Part shown: positions 19,649 through 31,226 of the stretch, in pieces
Layout of the letters: each line of letters opens with the position of its first letter
Position numbering within the stretch: position 1 is the first letter of the stretch
Origin: Elymus sibiricus
Lineage: Eukaryota > Streptophyta > Magnoliopsida > Poales > Poaceae
Length of the DNA stretch: 64,000 bases
Assembly (NCBI GenBank): GCA_039707655.1
Contig: CM077676.1
Coordinates: forward strand, 377,336,114 to 377,400,113
Direction of reading: 5' to 3'
Program-made: the position numbers and the translations under genes
Notes under the pieces: model-generated
The model's input: the letters and a program-made list of their open reading frames with translations, nothing else
Told to the model about the DNA's origin: nothing
The model's database searches: none

Positions 19649-22600
19649 TATATATATATATAAGGCCTCTGGTGATCATTACATGTATTAATTGATTTGT
19701 ATATATATATATTAACGAATCTTTCTTCTTTTAGCCCTCCGGATCGAGCAAATCTTCTACAAGGGTAGTACGAGGCCCGGCCAAAAAGTTGCCCGATGGC
19801 ATAAAGTACAACACCGATGAAATCAAAGAAGATGGCGAACCGATTGCTCCTAAAAAGAATGCGGACACATTTATACGTCAATGCGGAGTTATTGTTAGGG
19901 ACCAAATCCCGATCACCGTTCAAGAATGGAATAAGCCAAAGGAAGATCGAGGAGTTAGTTTTGTCGACGAAAGAGCAAAAAATCAGCTTTGGGATACGCT
20001 CATGTCATATTTCACCCTATCAGAGGGTTTCACAGATCTCCAACGGGAGAAAGTCAAGAAGTGTGCTCTTAAGAAGATGGCCACACAATTCCAGACTTGG
20101 AAGAAAAGATTATGGGCCAACTACGTCAACGCAGAAAAGAAGACTCCAGAATTCACTGGACCACTAGAGAAGGTAAAAGATCACTGGGACTTATTTGTGG
20201 AGTTCAAGGAATCGGAAGCAGCTAAGGAACGGTCGAGCAAAAACAAGATAAATGCTGAGAAAAAAAGTTTCACCATGTTCTGGGGCCAGGTGGCTACAAG
20301 ACTGGGTTGCCTAAGTGGGATGAATCTGAGGAAAAGATGATTGCTGCAGGGGTCACTCCACAAACAGTGGGTTGACCCGACAGGTGCAGGACTTGGTTTT
20401 ATGCGCATGGGGGAAAGTTGGACCAAAAGACAGGGGAGATTATTGAACAGGCAAGTCTTAAAGAAGCCTCGGACGCTTTACTTGAAGCAATAGAAGAGGC
20501 TCGAACGGGGGCGTTCCAGCCCGAGAGAGAGAACGACGAGTTTACACGCGCCCTCAAGAATCCTGAACACCCAGGACGAACACGAGGCAAAGGCGTTGTT
20601 CCGTGGGTTCAGGGGTTTGCGGAGTGGAACGACACTTACAAAAGCCGTGCGAGAAAGAAGAAGCAGGATGCAGACCAGAGGAAGCAGGATGCAGACCGGC
20701 TTCAAAAGGTAGAATCAAAGAACGCGGAGTTGGAACGCGCTTTCATGCGACAGCAGGAGCAGATCGACACAATTAGCCAGCAAAGGGCGTCTCAGCGGCA
20801 GGAGCAACCGGATCCAACATTGGATAGTACCATCCCATCTATGCCGAAAAGCAGCGTGGGTTCCACGGGGGTCCCGGCCGATGATGCACTGCTGGCTCGC
20901 TACCCCGTGGATGATATGCAAGAGACGACAACTTGTGATCTACACATGAAAATGAAGAACATATTCATGAAGGTGGCAGACGGCTTTGCTTTACCGAATG
21001 CACCTGAAGCAACCATCCACGGCAATCCGATTCCACCTGGCTATGCTCGTATCGGGGTGGATGAAGTTCTGTCGGGATATGACTCACTAGAGCTTGACTT
21101 TCCTGGAGGTCAAGGGGAGCAGACACTGGGAGAAGCCATACGTGGTCTCATTGTATGGAGAAAGGAATGCATCGTGTTTTCAAACTCGGTGCCAAGGCCA
21201 CCGACTCCTCCTCCAAGTCCGCCGCGTCAGCCGACTCCAACCCACCTCAAGACGGAGCGCAGCGCGAGTCCGCCATATCGATCTCCGCCGCGTCAGCCGA
21301 ATCCACCCCACCTCGAGATGGAGCCCAGCGCGAGTACGCGATATCGATCTCCGCCGCGTGAGCCGACTCCAAAGCGGAAGAGAGCACCAAAGAAGAAACC
21401 CGAGCCTCCTGCCAAAAAGAAGTTAGCTTACGAGATGACTGAGGAGGAAAACAAACGGGTCGTGGATGCCCAAGTGAAGGCCCATTTTGCACCGAAACCG
21501 CCCCCGCCGCTGAAGGAGAAAATACCTGAGAAGGTCATACAACACTTTGTGGATCTTGCTAAACCGGCTGTGGAGAAAAGGCGATCAGACTATGAACGCT
21601 CTATTAGCAAGTCATATCATCAACAAAAAAATCAGCAGTCGAGCCTTGCAGGTAGTAATAAAAGCGGGAAAACTATTCCCCAGCTCGGAGAACAGGCAGT
21701 GCAATCGATCCCCCCGCTCAAGGTGAGTACCGATAAGGCGGTAACCGACGCTGATAGAGAGATGGCGGCTAGAGAGATGGGTATCACTGTTGAACAACTC
21801 CTAGGCATCGAGGAACTCCCCATGATGGATCCGAAGGAACTAGCATGGAAATATGTCCCCGGGAACCCTCTGGTCAGGCCTGACGAGGAGGAGCTTCTAC
21901 CAACGCAAATGCGCAGATTGCATGACTGGTACCTGAGAGAAGTAAAGGCCGGGCTAGAGAGCCTCATGGTGAAAGTCAAGCCAGAGCATTACTTCCATGG
22001 AAATGATGTGTGGATTGAATTTCCAGAAATTTTTCAGTTATTCAATCAAGACCCACTCGACAAATCTCTCGTCAGTTGCTATTGTCTGTAAGTGAATTCT
22101 TTCTGTAATTTAAGTCTCTAGCTCAGCTCGTTCATTGCCTGTAATTATCCTCACTATATTCTTTTGTGTGGTATTATATATGCAGAATGAAGATTTATGA
22201 ATTGAAAAGAGATAGAGTCTATGACATTGGGTTCATTGACCCAAATACCGTTAATGAAATTGTGTTAAATAACCACAAACAAGACACAGAGAATAGCTTG
22301 CTAATGTTTTTGAAGGAACTAAATACCAGACCAGAAATACTTTTTCCTTACAACTTCAGGTGAGTGTTACTGTCTTGTACTACAAATTCTATTTTTGCTT
22401 ACTCGATGTTAAGTGTAGTTGATGAGTTATGCATGCCCACTTATACAAACGTGTGCGCAGATTCCACTGGATCCTGCTAATCATTAGAGTTGACGAGGGA
22501 ACTGTTGAAGTACTGGACTCACTAGGTAAAGACCCTGAAGAATACAGGAGCCTGTTTTTGATGCTCGACAGGTAATTTCAATCATTATCGCACTATGTCG

Positions 22601-23389
22601 GCCTCTTTAGTTCATTTCCTGATATCAAGTAATTAATAACTTCTTTATTCATTTTCTTTGCCGGGCAGGGTTTGGAAAAAGTTCATCAAAGAGGTTGTCG
22701 GTGAATGGGGACCACAGCTGAAATGGCGACGGTCCAAGGTAATTAAGTAGTACTAGCTACGTCCGCGCATCTCTTTAATTCTAGTTTTAATACCATTATC
22801 ATGCTTGATTATTATCTGATTGAATTATATTCTCGTAAAGTGTATGAGGCAGGAAAAGGGGACAAATTTATGTGCATACTACGTTTGCCAGAACATTCGC
22901 TTTATTACCGAAAGGAGCAGAGATGCAAGACATCTTTGGGTACGTAAACACTATTCACAATTTTTTTTATCATGATCTAATATATATACACACAACTAAT
23001 ATATTCATATTGATCTCCTTCTTTAAAGATGGTGGAGATGCGGGATAGGCTCCTACCAAAGGACCGCATACGAGCACTTCAAGAGGAAATGGCGGGATTT
23101 TTGCTTGAGCAGGTCATATCTCCTGACGGAGAATACCATTTCATCTAATGCCTGCATGTAATGATCTGCAAATTGTAGGAGAAATTGTATATACCAAATT
23201 GTATATATATATGTGTATGCATGGTCGTACGAGAAATTCTATGATATATGATTGGTTCTACGAGAAATTCTATTATATATGCATAACGTGTACAGTATGT
23301 AGTAGCGTAAAATATGTTTGAAATGAAAAAGAATTAAATGGAAAACACAAAATGAAAAGAAAAAATAAACAATAAACCCTAAACCCCTA

Positions 23390-23687
23390 AACCCCTAAAC
23401 CTTTAGTCCCGGTTGGTGTCACCAACCGGGACTAAAGGTCCCCAGCCCCCGGCGCGCGCTACCGGCCACGTGGCAGGGATTTAGTCCCGGTTGGTGTAAC
23501 CAACCGGGACTAAAGGTCCGCAGCCCCCGGCGCGCGCTGCCGGCCACGTGGCAGAGATTTAGTCCCGGGTCGTGGCCAACCGGGACTAAAGGGTGGGGGC
23601 CTTTAGTCCCGATTTATTAGTCCCGGTTGGTGAACCGGGACTAAAGGCCCTTCCCAACCGGGATTAAAGGCCGTTTCTCCACTAGTG
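23390..23687. repeat. Right subterminal repeat array of the CACTA
   Basis: TAGTCCCGGTTGGTGT and its inverse form hairpins around GTCACC, with a tandem copy of the spacer CCCCCGGCGCGCGCT. A short CCCTAAACCCCTAAACC run at about 23370-23400 precedes it. Confidence 0.9.
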
Positions 23688-24733
23688 ACGGAGCCAGGAT
23701 TTGATTATAGGAGGGGCGCGAAGACAATGGCACAAGAGATTTTTTTTCTCTTAGGTTAACCTGTTTTTCACTAATTCTTATAGGAGTTAAAAGTGATAGA
23801 AAATCTGAGCACTAATAGAAAAACGAGCCTTGCTTCGGTACACCCCCCTCACAAATCGTATAAGAGCAGTATGGTCATTTAGCCATAAGGTATACCCACC
23901 CGTATGTGGCACGTACGAGCAATACGTAGACGAACACAACCTATCCGCCCGCCCGTCACACAAACCGGTGCACACCCCCGTCCTGGGCCAGGCCCTTTTT
24001 CTTTTTCTTTTTTTAACCTTCAAAAAATAGGTGTGTAGATAGGATTCAAACTCTCAACCTCTTGTTTTACTTCCACCCACTGAAACCAACTGAGATAGCC
24101 CACTGTTGTGCCTAGCTACTTCTTTTATTTTTCTTGTTGTGCATCTTATCGGTCTAATTTTCTTCTTTTTTTGGTCTTGCTTGGCCTTTTTTTTTCTTTC
24201 GGTTTTTTTTTTTTCTTAATCTGTTTCATTTGCTTAAATTTGTGAACATTTCTTTAGAAAATTTCCAAGAGTTTCAGTCACGTAAACAGTTAATATCCTC
24301 ATTCCACTCGCGCGCCTTGTACCCGCGTACGCGAGCCCGCTGCTTCATGCAAAGGACGTCGGCGCTAATTAGGCGACAGATATGCATGCAGATCCTGGAC
24401 GTGGCAACTCCTTCAATGCCATTAGTTAACCAAGCAGTCACTCCTAATTAATAGGGATTTATTGCCAATTCTGATCCGTTTTTAGGGAGAAAAGGGCGCT
24501 GTGATAGGCTTCGTTCCCGGTTAGATTATTCCTCTCGACCAATCGCCTACAATACGCGACCTTCCTTAGGCGTCCTATGCAACAGATATTACAAAAAAAA
24601 ATGTTTGTGTCTTTCCAAATTACTTAGAATGTCAAAACACGAATATTTTTTGAAAAAGAGCAAACAAAATTTTGAACACGAACATTTTTGAAGAACACTA
24701 ACAAATTTGGAATTAAAAAAAAACAGAGAAATA

Positions 24734-24875
24734 CGAGCACAAATTGAAACAACTTGGCACGATGCCTTGATTGATCATAGAAGTTGGTGGAATTTTTTTG
24801 AGGCCATCTGATGGATGTCGAAAAACAACGTGCTTTCAAACGGACCCTTCTGGCTGGGAAGGCTGAGGTTCCCAA
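24734..24875 (-). repeat. Inverted copy of the 318-bp repeat unit
   Basis: Reading the minus strand, this block matches the part of the downstream tandem unit from CCAGAAGG to GGCATCGTGCCAAG. With 25231-26230 it creates an inverted pair about 400 bp apart. Confidence 0.65.
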
Positions 24876-25221
24876 AACCAACGGGAGCGATGCCGTCGCC
24901 TAGTTGGACCAAGTGTATTTTTTCCTATTTTTCCGTTTTTTCTCTTTTCTCGTTAATTCATTTTCTCCTTTTTGAACTTTATTATTCCTTTTGAAACCTA
25001 TTCAAATTTGAAATATTGTTTGGAAAACCAAAATAACAGTTTAAGTAAATGTTTTAAATTATGATTTTAAATTATTTTTCCTTCAAATATTTATTAAATT
25101 ATTTTTTAAAGCATTTAGTGTTTTCAATTTTATCCCTTCGTATTGATTAGTTATGTTAAAAATTTAAAATAACAAATTTAAGTACAGGTTTAAATTATAA
25201 TTTTAAATACTATTTTCCTTC

Positions 25222-26230
25222 AAACCTGGCATGGATGCCTACCATGGCGATGCCCACCTGCTGGCAAAAGTTGGGGTCATCTCAAGAATGTCCAAGAAAA
25301 CTCCATGTTCAACATAGGGTGTCCGGGTATGCCAGAAGGCTCTGTTTGAGAGCATGGTGTTTCTCAACATCCGTCAAATGACCCCATTTTTTTATTGTCT
25401 TATATGACCAATTCAAGGCACCATGCCAAGTAATTTTTTTTCTACAAAGTTTGCATTTTCTGGAGTTTTCTCGATCAAAAAAGGCCGATAAATGACCGGA
25501 CGTGTCGCAACTTGCATATGGTGTCGGAAATCATTCAAGCCTCACATGGATGCCTACCATCGGCGTGCCCTCCTTCCTGCAAAAGTTGGGGTCATTTCAA
25601 GAATGTACCCAAACTAGACCATATTCAACGGAGGGTGTGCAGGTAGGCCAGAAGGTCCGTCTGAGAGCCCGTTGTTTCTCAACATCCTGAAATGGCTCCA
25701 AATTTTTTCGTGGCCTTGTACGACCAATTCAAGGCACCATGCCAATTTGTTTTGGTTTTTGATAAATTCTGCATTTTCTGGAGTTTTTTCGGTCAACGAA
25801 GGCCAATAAATGGCCGGACGTGTTGGAACTTGCATACGGTGTCGGATATCGTTCAAACCTGACATGGATGCCTATCATGGGCATGTTCACCTTCTTGCAA
25901 AAGTTGGGGTCATTTTAAGAATGTCCAAAACTAGATCATTTTTAACGGAGGGTGTCCGCATAGGCCAGAAGGCTCCGTATGAGAGCATGTTTTTTCTTGA
26001 CATCCTTAAAATGGCCCCAATTTTTTTCATAGTCTTGTATGACCAATTCAAGATACCATGCCAAGTTGTTTAGGTTTTCGATAATTTTGCAATTTCTGGA
26101 GTTTTCTCGGTCAAAAAAGGCGGATAAATGGCCGGACGTGTCACAAGTCACAACATACATACGTTGTCGAAAGTCATTCAAACCAGGCATGGATGCCTAT
26201 CATGGGCATGCCCACCTTCTGTTATTTGCA
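25222..26230. repeat. Tandem repeat of about 314-325 bp, three copies and a partial
   Basis: CATGGATGCCTACCAT or close variants recur at about 25231, 25545, 25864 and 26189. Each unit carries AAAGTTGGGGTCAT, CAATTCAAGGCACCATGCCA and TTTTGCATTTTCTGGAGTTT. Copies are diverged and non-coding. Confidence 0.85.
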
Positions 26231-27245
26231 ATTTCTGTCATTATCAATCAACATGAACATTTTATTATATACTAACTATTTCTTGAAATTTGTCAACAAT
26301 TTTGGAATTTCAATTTGTGTATGAAAATTTTATAAACTTGAACATTTTTTCCAAAATTGTTAACAAATTCCCAACAATTTATGTTGAATAAAAAATACAA
26401 ACCAAGTACTTTTTTTGAAATTTATCAACTTTTTCTAAAACGCAAACATTTCTTAAATTTGTGAACAAAAAAATAGAAAATGGGAACATATACATACATG
26501 ATATGTTTTGGAGACGCATACACATGACCAGACTAGATGCATGAATCCATGCAAAAAAAAAAAAAAGACTACATGCATGAATCTATCACGAACAAATCAG
26601 AAGAAATGACATGTGTGCACACACACGTACACACATAGCTTGCACGGATCGATTTGAGATTTCCATATACATCCACATGGGAGGTTACCACGTGCCTTCA
26701 CACAACAAATCTACACACACAGAAACATTGAACAAATTGACTAGTACAAAGTACAAACTACAGAGCAACGATGACGTGCTGTGGACATGGACGTTCAGAG
26801 GTTGCATGTGGAGATGGATTGCAAAGGAGTTGTAGGCATGCTGAACGAGCAAGGGAAAAATATTTCAGGTTTGCATGCATGTGGTTGATGACCGCGAGAT
26901 CTACAGGGAACAAATAATACTACATCTCGTGCTTCATATTATCACTACTGCTAGCGTAGCCGAGTGGCAGGTTCCTCTAATTAGAACGATCAGGTTACAA
27001 GTTGGATTCTTGACACATACTCTTTTTGCTCAGGCTTTTTAGCCGCACATTGAAACAGCCAGTGGCCTGGCCCTTGTGGGCCGGCCCAGTCGTGCGTTCT
27101 ACCGGCGCGCTCGGCCATACGCAGGCCGTGTATTCGAGGTCTCATCTCGGGTGATGTACTTTCAGAAATAACCATCCTACCCTTTATTATGAAGTGGTAT
27201 GGGATCATCTTAGCCGTTGATGTGTTTAGGGGGGGTGTACCGAAG

Positions 27246-28096
27246 CAGAAGTGTAGAAAAACAACTACACAAGAGATGTAGATTCATGAAATATTATTAG
27301 TGGCATTTTTTAATTAACAGCTTGCATATCAATTAAATTATGCTCTGGCTATTACCTTGGTTCTTGGAATCCTTATATTCACCATTTTCTCTAAAGGGAC
27401 ATGTTTGGAACGTTAACCACCTGATGCAATCGGCGGGGAATAATTATTCAATATCAAGTGTTAAGAAATTCTAAATGTTTGGAATCTAAATAGTTTTGCT
27501 TACCTTAGTTAGGATTAGGCTGGTTCCCTTCACGAGATTGCATGGTAGCATCATGCTTTGATAGTTGAGAGCTTGAACCAACTCGTTTGAAAAATTTATG
27601 AATCGATTCGGCTCTCTTCATCTCCATGTCTACAAAAGCACAAATACATAACTGGAAATGTTAATTGATTCTTATTGCCTATAGTTTGTATGATTATACT
27701 TCTATAATAATTTGTAAAGGAACAAACGAATCTGATCTGAAAATAAATTACCTTTTCCCCTCGTATTGTTGCCGCTCATCCGTGCGTCCCGCCTGCCAGC
27801 AACGTGTCCGTGGTCCGTAGATCGGCGCCTGCCTGTGCCGGTGTCCCCTTCCTTTCTCCACTTCTCGATGGCGGCGACCACGCGATGGAAAGATCGTAGC
27901 AGCCAGCAGCGGCGGTTTCGATCGCAGCAGGCCAGCGGTCCTGGCGGCTTGGAAACAAAGAGATTAGCAGACCTTTTTGTCTTCCACAAATAGACTGGTT
28001 TTTTAGTGGACCGCGATGGGCTGCTTAGCATTCTTACGTGGATTTTGTGCTTATAGCCTGCAAAATGGGCTGTACATAGACTCAGGCTTTACGTTA
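27246..28096. other. Non-coding interior of the hAT element
   Basis: AT-rich to 27740, then a GC-rich block (27750-27960) with short frames on both strands. No family match is recognisable. Confidence 0.4.
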
Positions 28097-28419
28097 ATAA
28101 CAGAGGCCCAAGGATTAGGGGGGGGGGGGGGGGCGAAGCAGGCTACGATCAATTGCAAACGCAAAAAAATTAGCGAATAAGCGATCGCTCTCAAGGGACG
28201 AGGCGACCGTGGGGGGGGGTGTCTCGCCCCCCCTCGTCCCCCCTTGTATCCGTCCCTGATTAGGGGGGGGGGGGCGAAGCAGGCTACGATCAATTGCAAA
28301 CGCAAAAAAATTAGCGAATAAGTGATCGCTGTCAAGGGACGAGGCGATCGTTGGGGGAGAGGGGGGGGGGGGGGGGGGCGGGCGTCTCGCCCCCCCTCGT
28401 CCCCCTGTATCCGTCCCTG
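28097..28419. repeat. Tandem duplication of the hAT right end with poly-G runs
   Basis: Two copies of about 160 bp (28097-28255 and 28257-28418) each begin GATTAGGGGG, contain GGCTACGATCAATTGCAAAC and finish GTATCCGTCCCT. The second ends at the transposon terminus. G runs of 9 to 18 bases interrupt both copies. Confidence 0.8.
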
Positions 28420-28427
28420 GCTGTCGC

Positions 28428-28811
28428 GCCACCGTGCCACGGGGCGGCTTGCGGCGTCGAGTTACTAGGTGAGCAGGTCGCCCGGATCTCTCGCCCTTCG
28501 CTCGCCGGGTCTCCATCCATCTTTGACTGGTTAGATTAATCGGCCGAACTATACACTAAACAAACGGGCGCGTCGCCAGCGTGTCCGGCCGAGCTCTAAC
28601 AGCTAGTACCAGCTCGCACCCTCTGCTGGAGTTAACCACGACACGGTGATTCCTGGCCCAGATCTGGACTCAATCACCGGATAGGTCATGTATAGGCTAG
28701 CTTAGTATATACTATATGTAACCTGCCCCATGTAAACAACCGAACCATGGATTTGAAGCAATAAAGTAAATCATCACGTACGATACGTACGTATGGCGAT
28801 CAAATTCACTT
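28428..28811. other. Right interior of the Mutator-like element
   Basis: Moderately GC-rich sequence resuming after the hAT element. No open frame of note. GCAATAAAG near 28760 could be a polyadenylation signal of a captured gene fragment, but that is speculative. Confidence 0.35.
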
Positions 28812-28988
28812 TGTTAGCAGGAATAGAGAAGGTTTGGTGAAATTGATGGATGATGTATTGAGCCTCACGGGCGAGTATATATAGGAATACAGACTTAGAG
28901 GGCAAGAAGCATCTCCTAGAGATAAGGTAGGAGACGGATTACAAATCCTAAACTACTAAATACATGTAACCCAAATATATCTTTAACA
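28812..28988 (-). repeat. 3' LTR of the minus-strand retroelement (177 bp)
   Basis: Complete LTR with TG...CA borders when read on the minus strand, containing TATATATAGG-type promoter sequence. It matches 31655-31780 at an estimated 90% by eye. Confidence 0.8.
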
Positions 28989-29399
28989 TCCCCCCGCAGT
29001 CGTAGCGGTAGCGTTGCTAGCAACAGGAGCGTCACGAATGTTCAAACTGAAGAGAATAGCAGCCGACGGGCCGACATCCCCCCGCAGTCGCAGCGGGAGC
29101 ATCGTGGACGGTGTCGCGTCACGAACGCGTGGACTGTAGAGGAAGCCGACGAGTTGCTCAAGCGAGGTGATAGCCCTTTGTGCCGATGTCGAGGTAGCCG
29201 AGAGCGTAGGGTGGCGTAGCCGTGGTCGAGGTAGCCGTGCGAAGAACGCCGTGGTCGATGTCGAGTCGGGGTGGCCGGTGTCGAGGTAGTCGCCGTGGAG
29301 CCGCGGGCGCAAGGAGGCGCCGAGTTAGTCATGGGCGCAGTGGTGTCGAAGTAGTGGTGCGCCGGGAAGAAGACGTTAATGACGAGGCGTCGCGCCGGG

Positions 29400-29580
29400 T
29401 TTGCCAAGCCCAGGGACACATCGTGGACGAAGGCACGCATCGGTGTTGCCAATACCGGGCATGCGTAGACGGACGGAGTCAATGTTGACGAAGCGCCGCT
29501 CCAGGCTTGCCAGGCCCAAGGACACGTCGTGGATGAAGGCACGCATCGGTGTTGCCAGCACCGGGCATGCGAAGACGGGG
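29400..29580. repeat. 107-bp direct duplication in the retroelement interior
   Basis: GGCACGCATCGGTGTTGCCA and flanking sequence occur at about 29431 and 29538 within GC-rich DNA. Minus-strand frames cover it (29042-29689), but no domain is recognised. Confidence 0.65.
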
Positions 29581-29666
29581 ACCTGCACGAGCTATACGCC
29601 ATGTCGGAGGGGGCTAACAGAGAAGGACTCGACGACAGTTGCGGCCGTGGGGTCGAGAAGATAGGT

Positions 29667-31226
29667 CTAGAGGGGGGGTGAATAGACACTTAACTAACCA
29701 AAGGTGCAGTTTTTAGTTTCTCTTGAAACTTAGGCAGATTTTGGCACAAGTTAAGATAACACCAATACTTTCTACACATGCAAATCTAGAGATTGAGCAG
29801 CGGAAATAGTAAAGGATGCAAGTGTACGGAAAGTAAAGGGGTAGAGTATGGAAGATCAAACGCAATGAAGACACGGTGATTTTTGGCGTGGTTCCGATAG
29901 GTGATGCTATCGTACGTCCACGTTGATGGAGGCTTTAACCCACGGAGGGTAACGGTTGCGCGAGTCCACGGAGGGCTCCACCCACGAAGGATCCACGAAG
30001 AAGCAACCTTGCATATTCCACCATGGCTTACATCCACGAAGGACTAGCCTCACTCGGGGTAAATCTTCACGAAGTAGGCGATCTCCTTGCCCTTACAAAC
30101 TCCTTGGTTCAACTTCACATGATCTTGGAGGCTCCCAAGTGACACCTAACCAATTTAGAAGACACCACTCTCCAAAAGGTAATAGACGGTGTGTTGATGA
30201 TGAACTCCTTGCTCTTGCGCTTCAAATGATAGTCTCCCCAATACTCAAACAACTCCTCACATATTTGGATTTGGTGGAAGAAGGATTTGAGTGGAAAGCA
30301 ACTTGGGAAGGCTAGAAATCAAGGTTCAAATGGTTGGATTGGAATATCTTGATCTCAACACATGGGTATGTGGTTCTCTCTCAGAAAATGTATGGTGGAA
30401 ATGTAGGCATGTTCTGATGGCTCTCTTACTTGGTAAGAGGGTGGTGAAGGGGTATATAGCCTCCACACAAAATCCAACCGTTACACACTTTTGACCAGAC
30501 TCAGTGGCTCTCGGTGAGACCGACCTGTGCAAAAGATATGAACGTTGGGGTTTTCGGTGGGACCGAATGGGAACATCTCGGAGCAACCGAAGTGCAATGG
30601 TAAGGGCTAGACCCAGTCTCAGTGGCACCGTTTGCATAATCTCGGTGGGACCGAAATGATGCAACTTGGCAACAGAAACTTGGTCACTCCATCTCGGTGT
30701 TACCGAGTGCAATTTTGGTGGGACCGAAATAATTGCAACAGGGCAACAGAAAGATGGTCACCCATCTCGGTGGGACCGAGATCCATATCGGTGGATCCGA
30801 TTTGTTAGGGTTTAGGTTGTGGCACTGTCTTGATGAACTCGGTGGGTCCGGGAAGGATGTATTCGGTGGGACCGAGTTGGCTTTTAGGGTTTTGGACAGA
30901 TATGGATAGAGAAAGTGGCTGAGGGTTTTGGAGCAACATCACTAAGCACTTGAGCAACCAGATCATTATCAAAATCTCATCCCTTTTTAATAGTATTGGC
31001 TTTCCTATAGACTCAATGTGATCTTGGATCACTAAACCAAAAATGTAGAGTCTTGAGTTTTTTGCCAATCCATGTCCTTAGCATTTTGAAGGGTTCCACA
31101 TCTTCTTGTTCTTGCCACGCCATTTTTGAACTTGTCTGAAATTCACTAGATAGAAGCGTTAGTCCAACAACGTGTATGTTGGCATAAATTATCAAAACCA
31201 CCAAGGGAGCAAATGTGCTTTCAGCG
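29667..31226. mobile_element. Insertion rich in TCGGTGGGACCGA motifs
   Basis: The block starts GTCTAGAGGGGGGGTGAATAG and ends ATCAAAACCACCAAGGGAGC...GCTTTCA. GC-rich retroelement sequence resumes on both sides, so it is probably an insertion. Between 30490 and 30890, (C)TCGGTGGGACCGA(G) or close variants occur about ten times. An earlier part repeats CCACGGAGGG / CCACGAAGGA. This end sequence is familiar from Triticeae intergenic DNA, but I cannot name the family and the exact borders are approximate. No coding capacity is recognisable. Confidence 0.55.

Larger units (their letters stand above)
15043..23148 (+). pseudogene. CACTA Ptta/En-Spm protein with C-terminal Ulp1-like protease
   Basis: Inferred exons: 15043-15246, 19735-22087, 22186-22359, 22461-22571, 22669-22738, 22841-22939 and 23029-23148, all with GT/AG borders and compatible phases. 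The second exon carries the Ptta (Transposase_24) region (PDGIKYNTDEI; RTRGKGVVPW; NWFYxHGG-like WFYAHGGKL), then coiled coil and a Pro-rich part with a 22-residue repeat (SPPRQPTP). The last exons form a C48/Ulp1-like domain with His in RFHWILLI, Asp in VEVLDSLG and Cys in GTNLCAYYVC, so the triad is intact. Lesions: an A-run (20260-20266) one base short shifts the frame before HHVLGPGGYKTGLPKW, and TGA at 20373-20375 replaces the usual Trp. The 4.5-kb second intron holds two insertions. Confidence 0.88.
4668..23687 (+). mobile_element. CACTA (En/Spm) transposon, about 19 kb
   Basis: The ends are CACTAGTAGAAAA at 4668 and the inverse of CACTAGTGGAGAAA ending at 23687. A 3-bp duplication ACG flanks both sides (4665-4667, 23688-23690). 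Subterminal arrays of TAGTCCCGGTTGGT and its inverse occupy both ends. Inside, in order: a small two-exon gene, a Tnp2-type transposase, a 337-bp satellite, an internal subterminal-like array with a TATA box, and a multi-exon Ptta/Ulp1 gene. All coding units read on the + strand. Both large genes carry disabling lesions, so the copy is not autonomous now, although its ends could still be mobilised in trans. Confidence 0.95.
23825..27245. mobile_element. Possible degenerate inverted-repeat element inside the hAT element
   Basis: GCTTCGGTACACCCCCC at 23833 is matched by its inverse GGGGGGGTGTACCGAAGC ending near 27247. Weaker inverted similarity continues inward for over 100 bp (for example ATGGTCATTT and GGGCCAGGCC). 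No clear target duplication was found. The interior contains the 318-bp tandem repeat and no gene. Confidence 0.45.
4660..28419. mobile_element. hAT-type element, split by the CACTA insertion
   Basis: The left end CAGGGACG (4660-4667) continues, after the CACTA insertion, as GAGCCAGGATTT at 23691. The right end TCCGTCCCTG finishes at 28419. The terminal repeats are CAGGGACGGA. Both sides are flanked by the same 8 bp, GCTGTCGC (4652-4659 and 28420-28427), the duplication length of hAT elements. No hAT transposase is seen inside. Without the CACTA it would be about 4.7 kb. The right terminal 150 bp is duplicated (28097-28419). Confidence 0.82.

Noticed and set aside
26950..27020. tRNA-like words (GTAGCCGAGTGGCAG, then GGTTACAAGTTGGATTC)
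   Set aside because: Only box-like fragments; the arms do not pair into a cloverleaf. It may be a SINE trace but the evidence is too weak.
23833..27247. Exact target duplication for the degenerate inverted-repeat element
   Set aside because: Flanking 8- to 9-base windows on the two sides do not match, so class and borders were left open.
28051..28516. Minus-strand frames with poly-Pro stretches
   Set aside because: They translate the poly-G runs of the duplicated hAT end.
29042..29689. 215-codon minus-strand frame in the LTR element
   Set aside because: It includes the 107-bp duplication and has no recognisable gag or pol motif; kept only as part of the retroelement.
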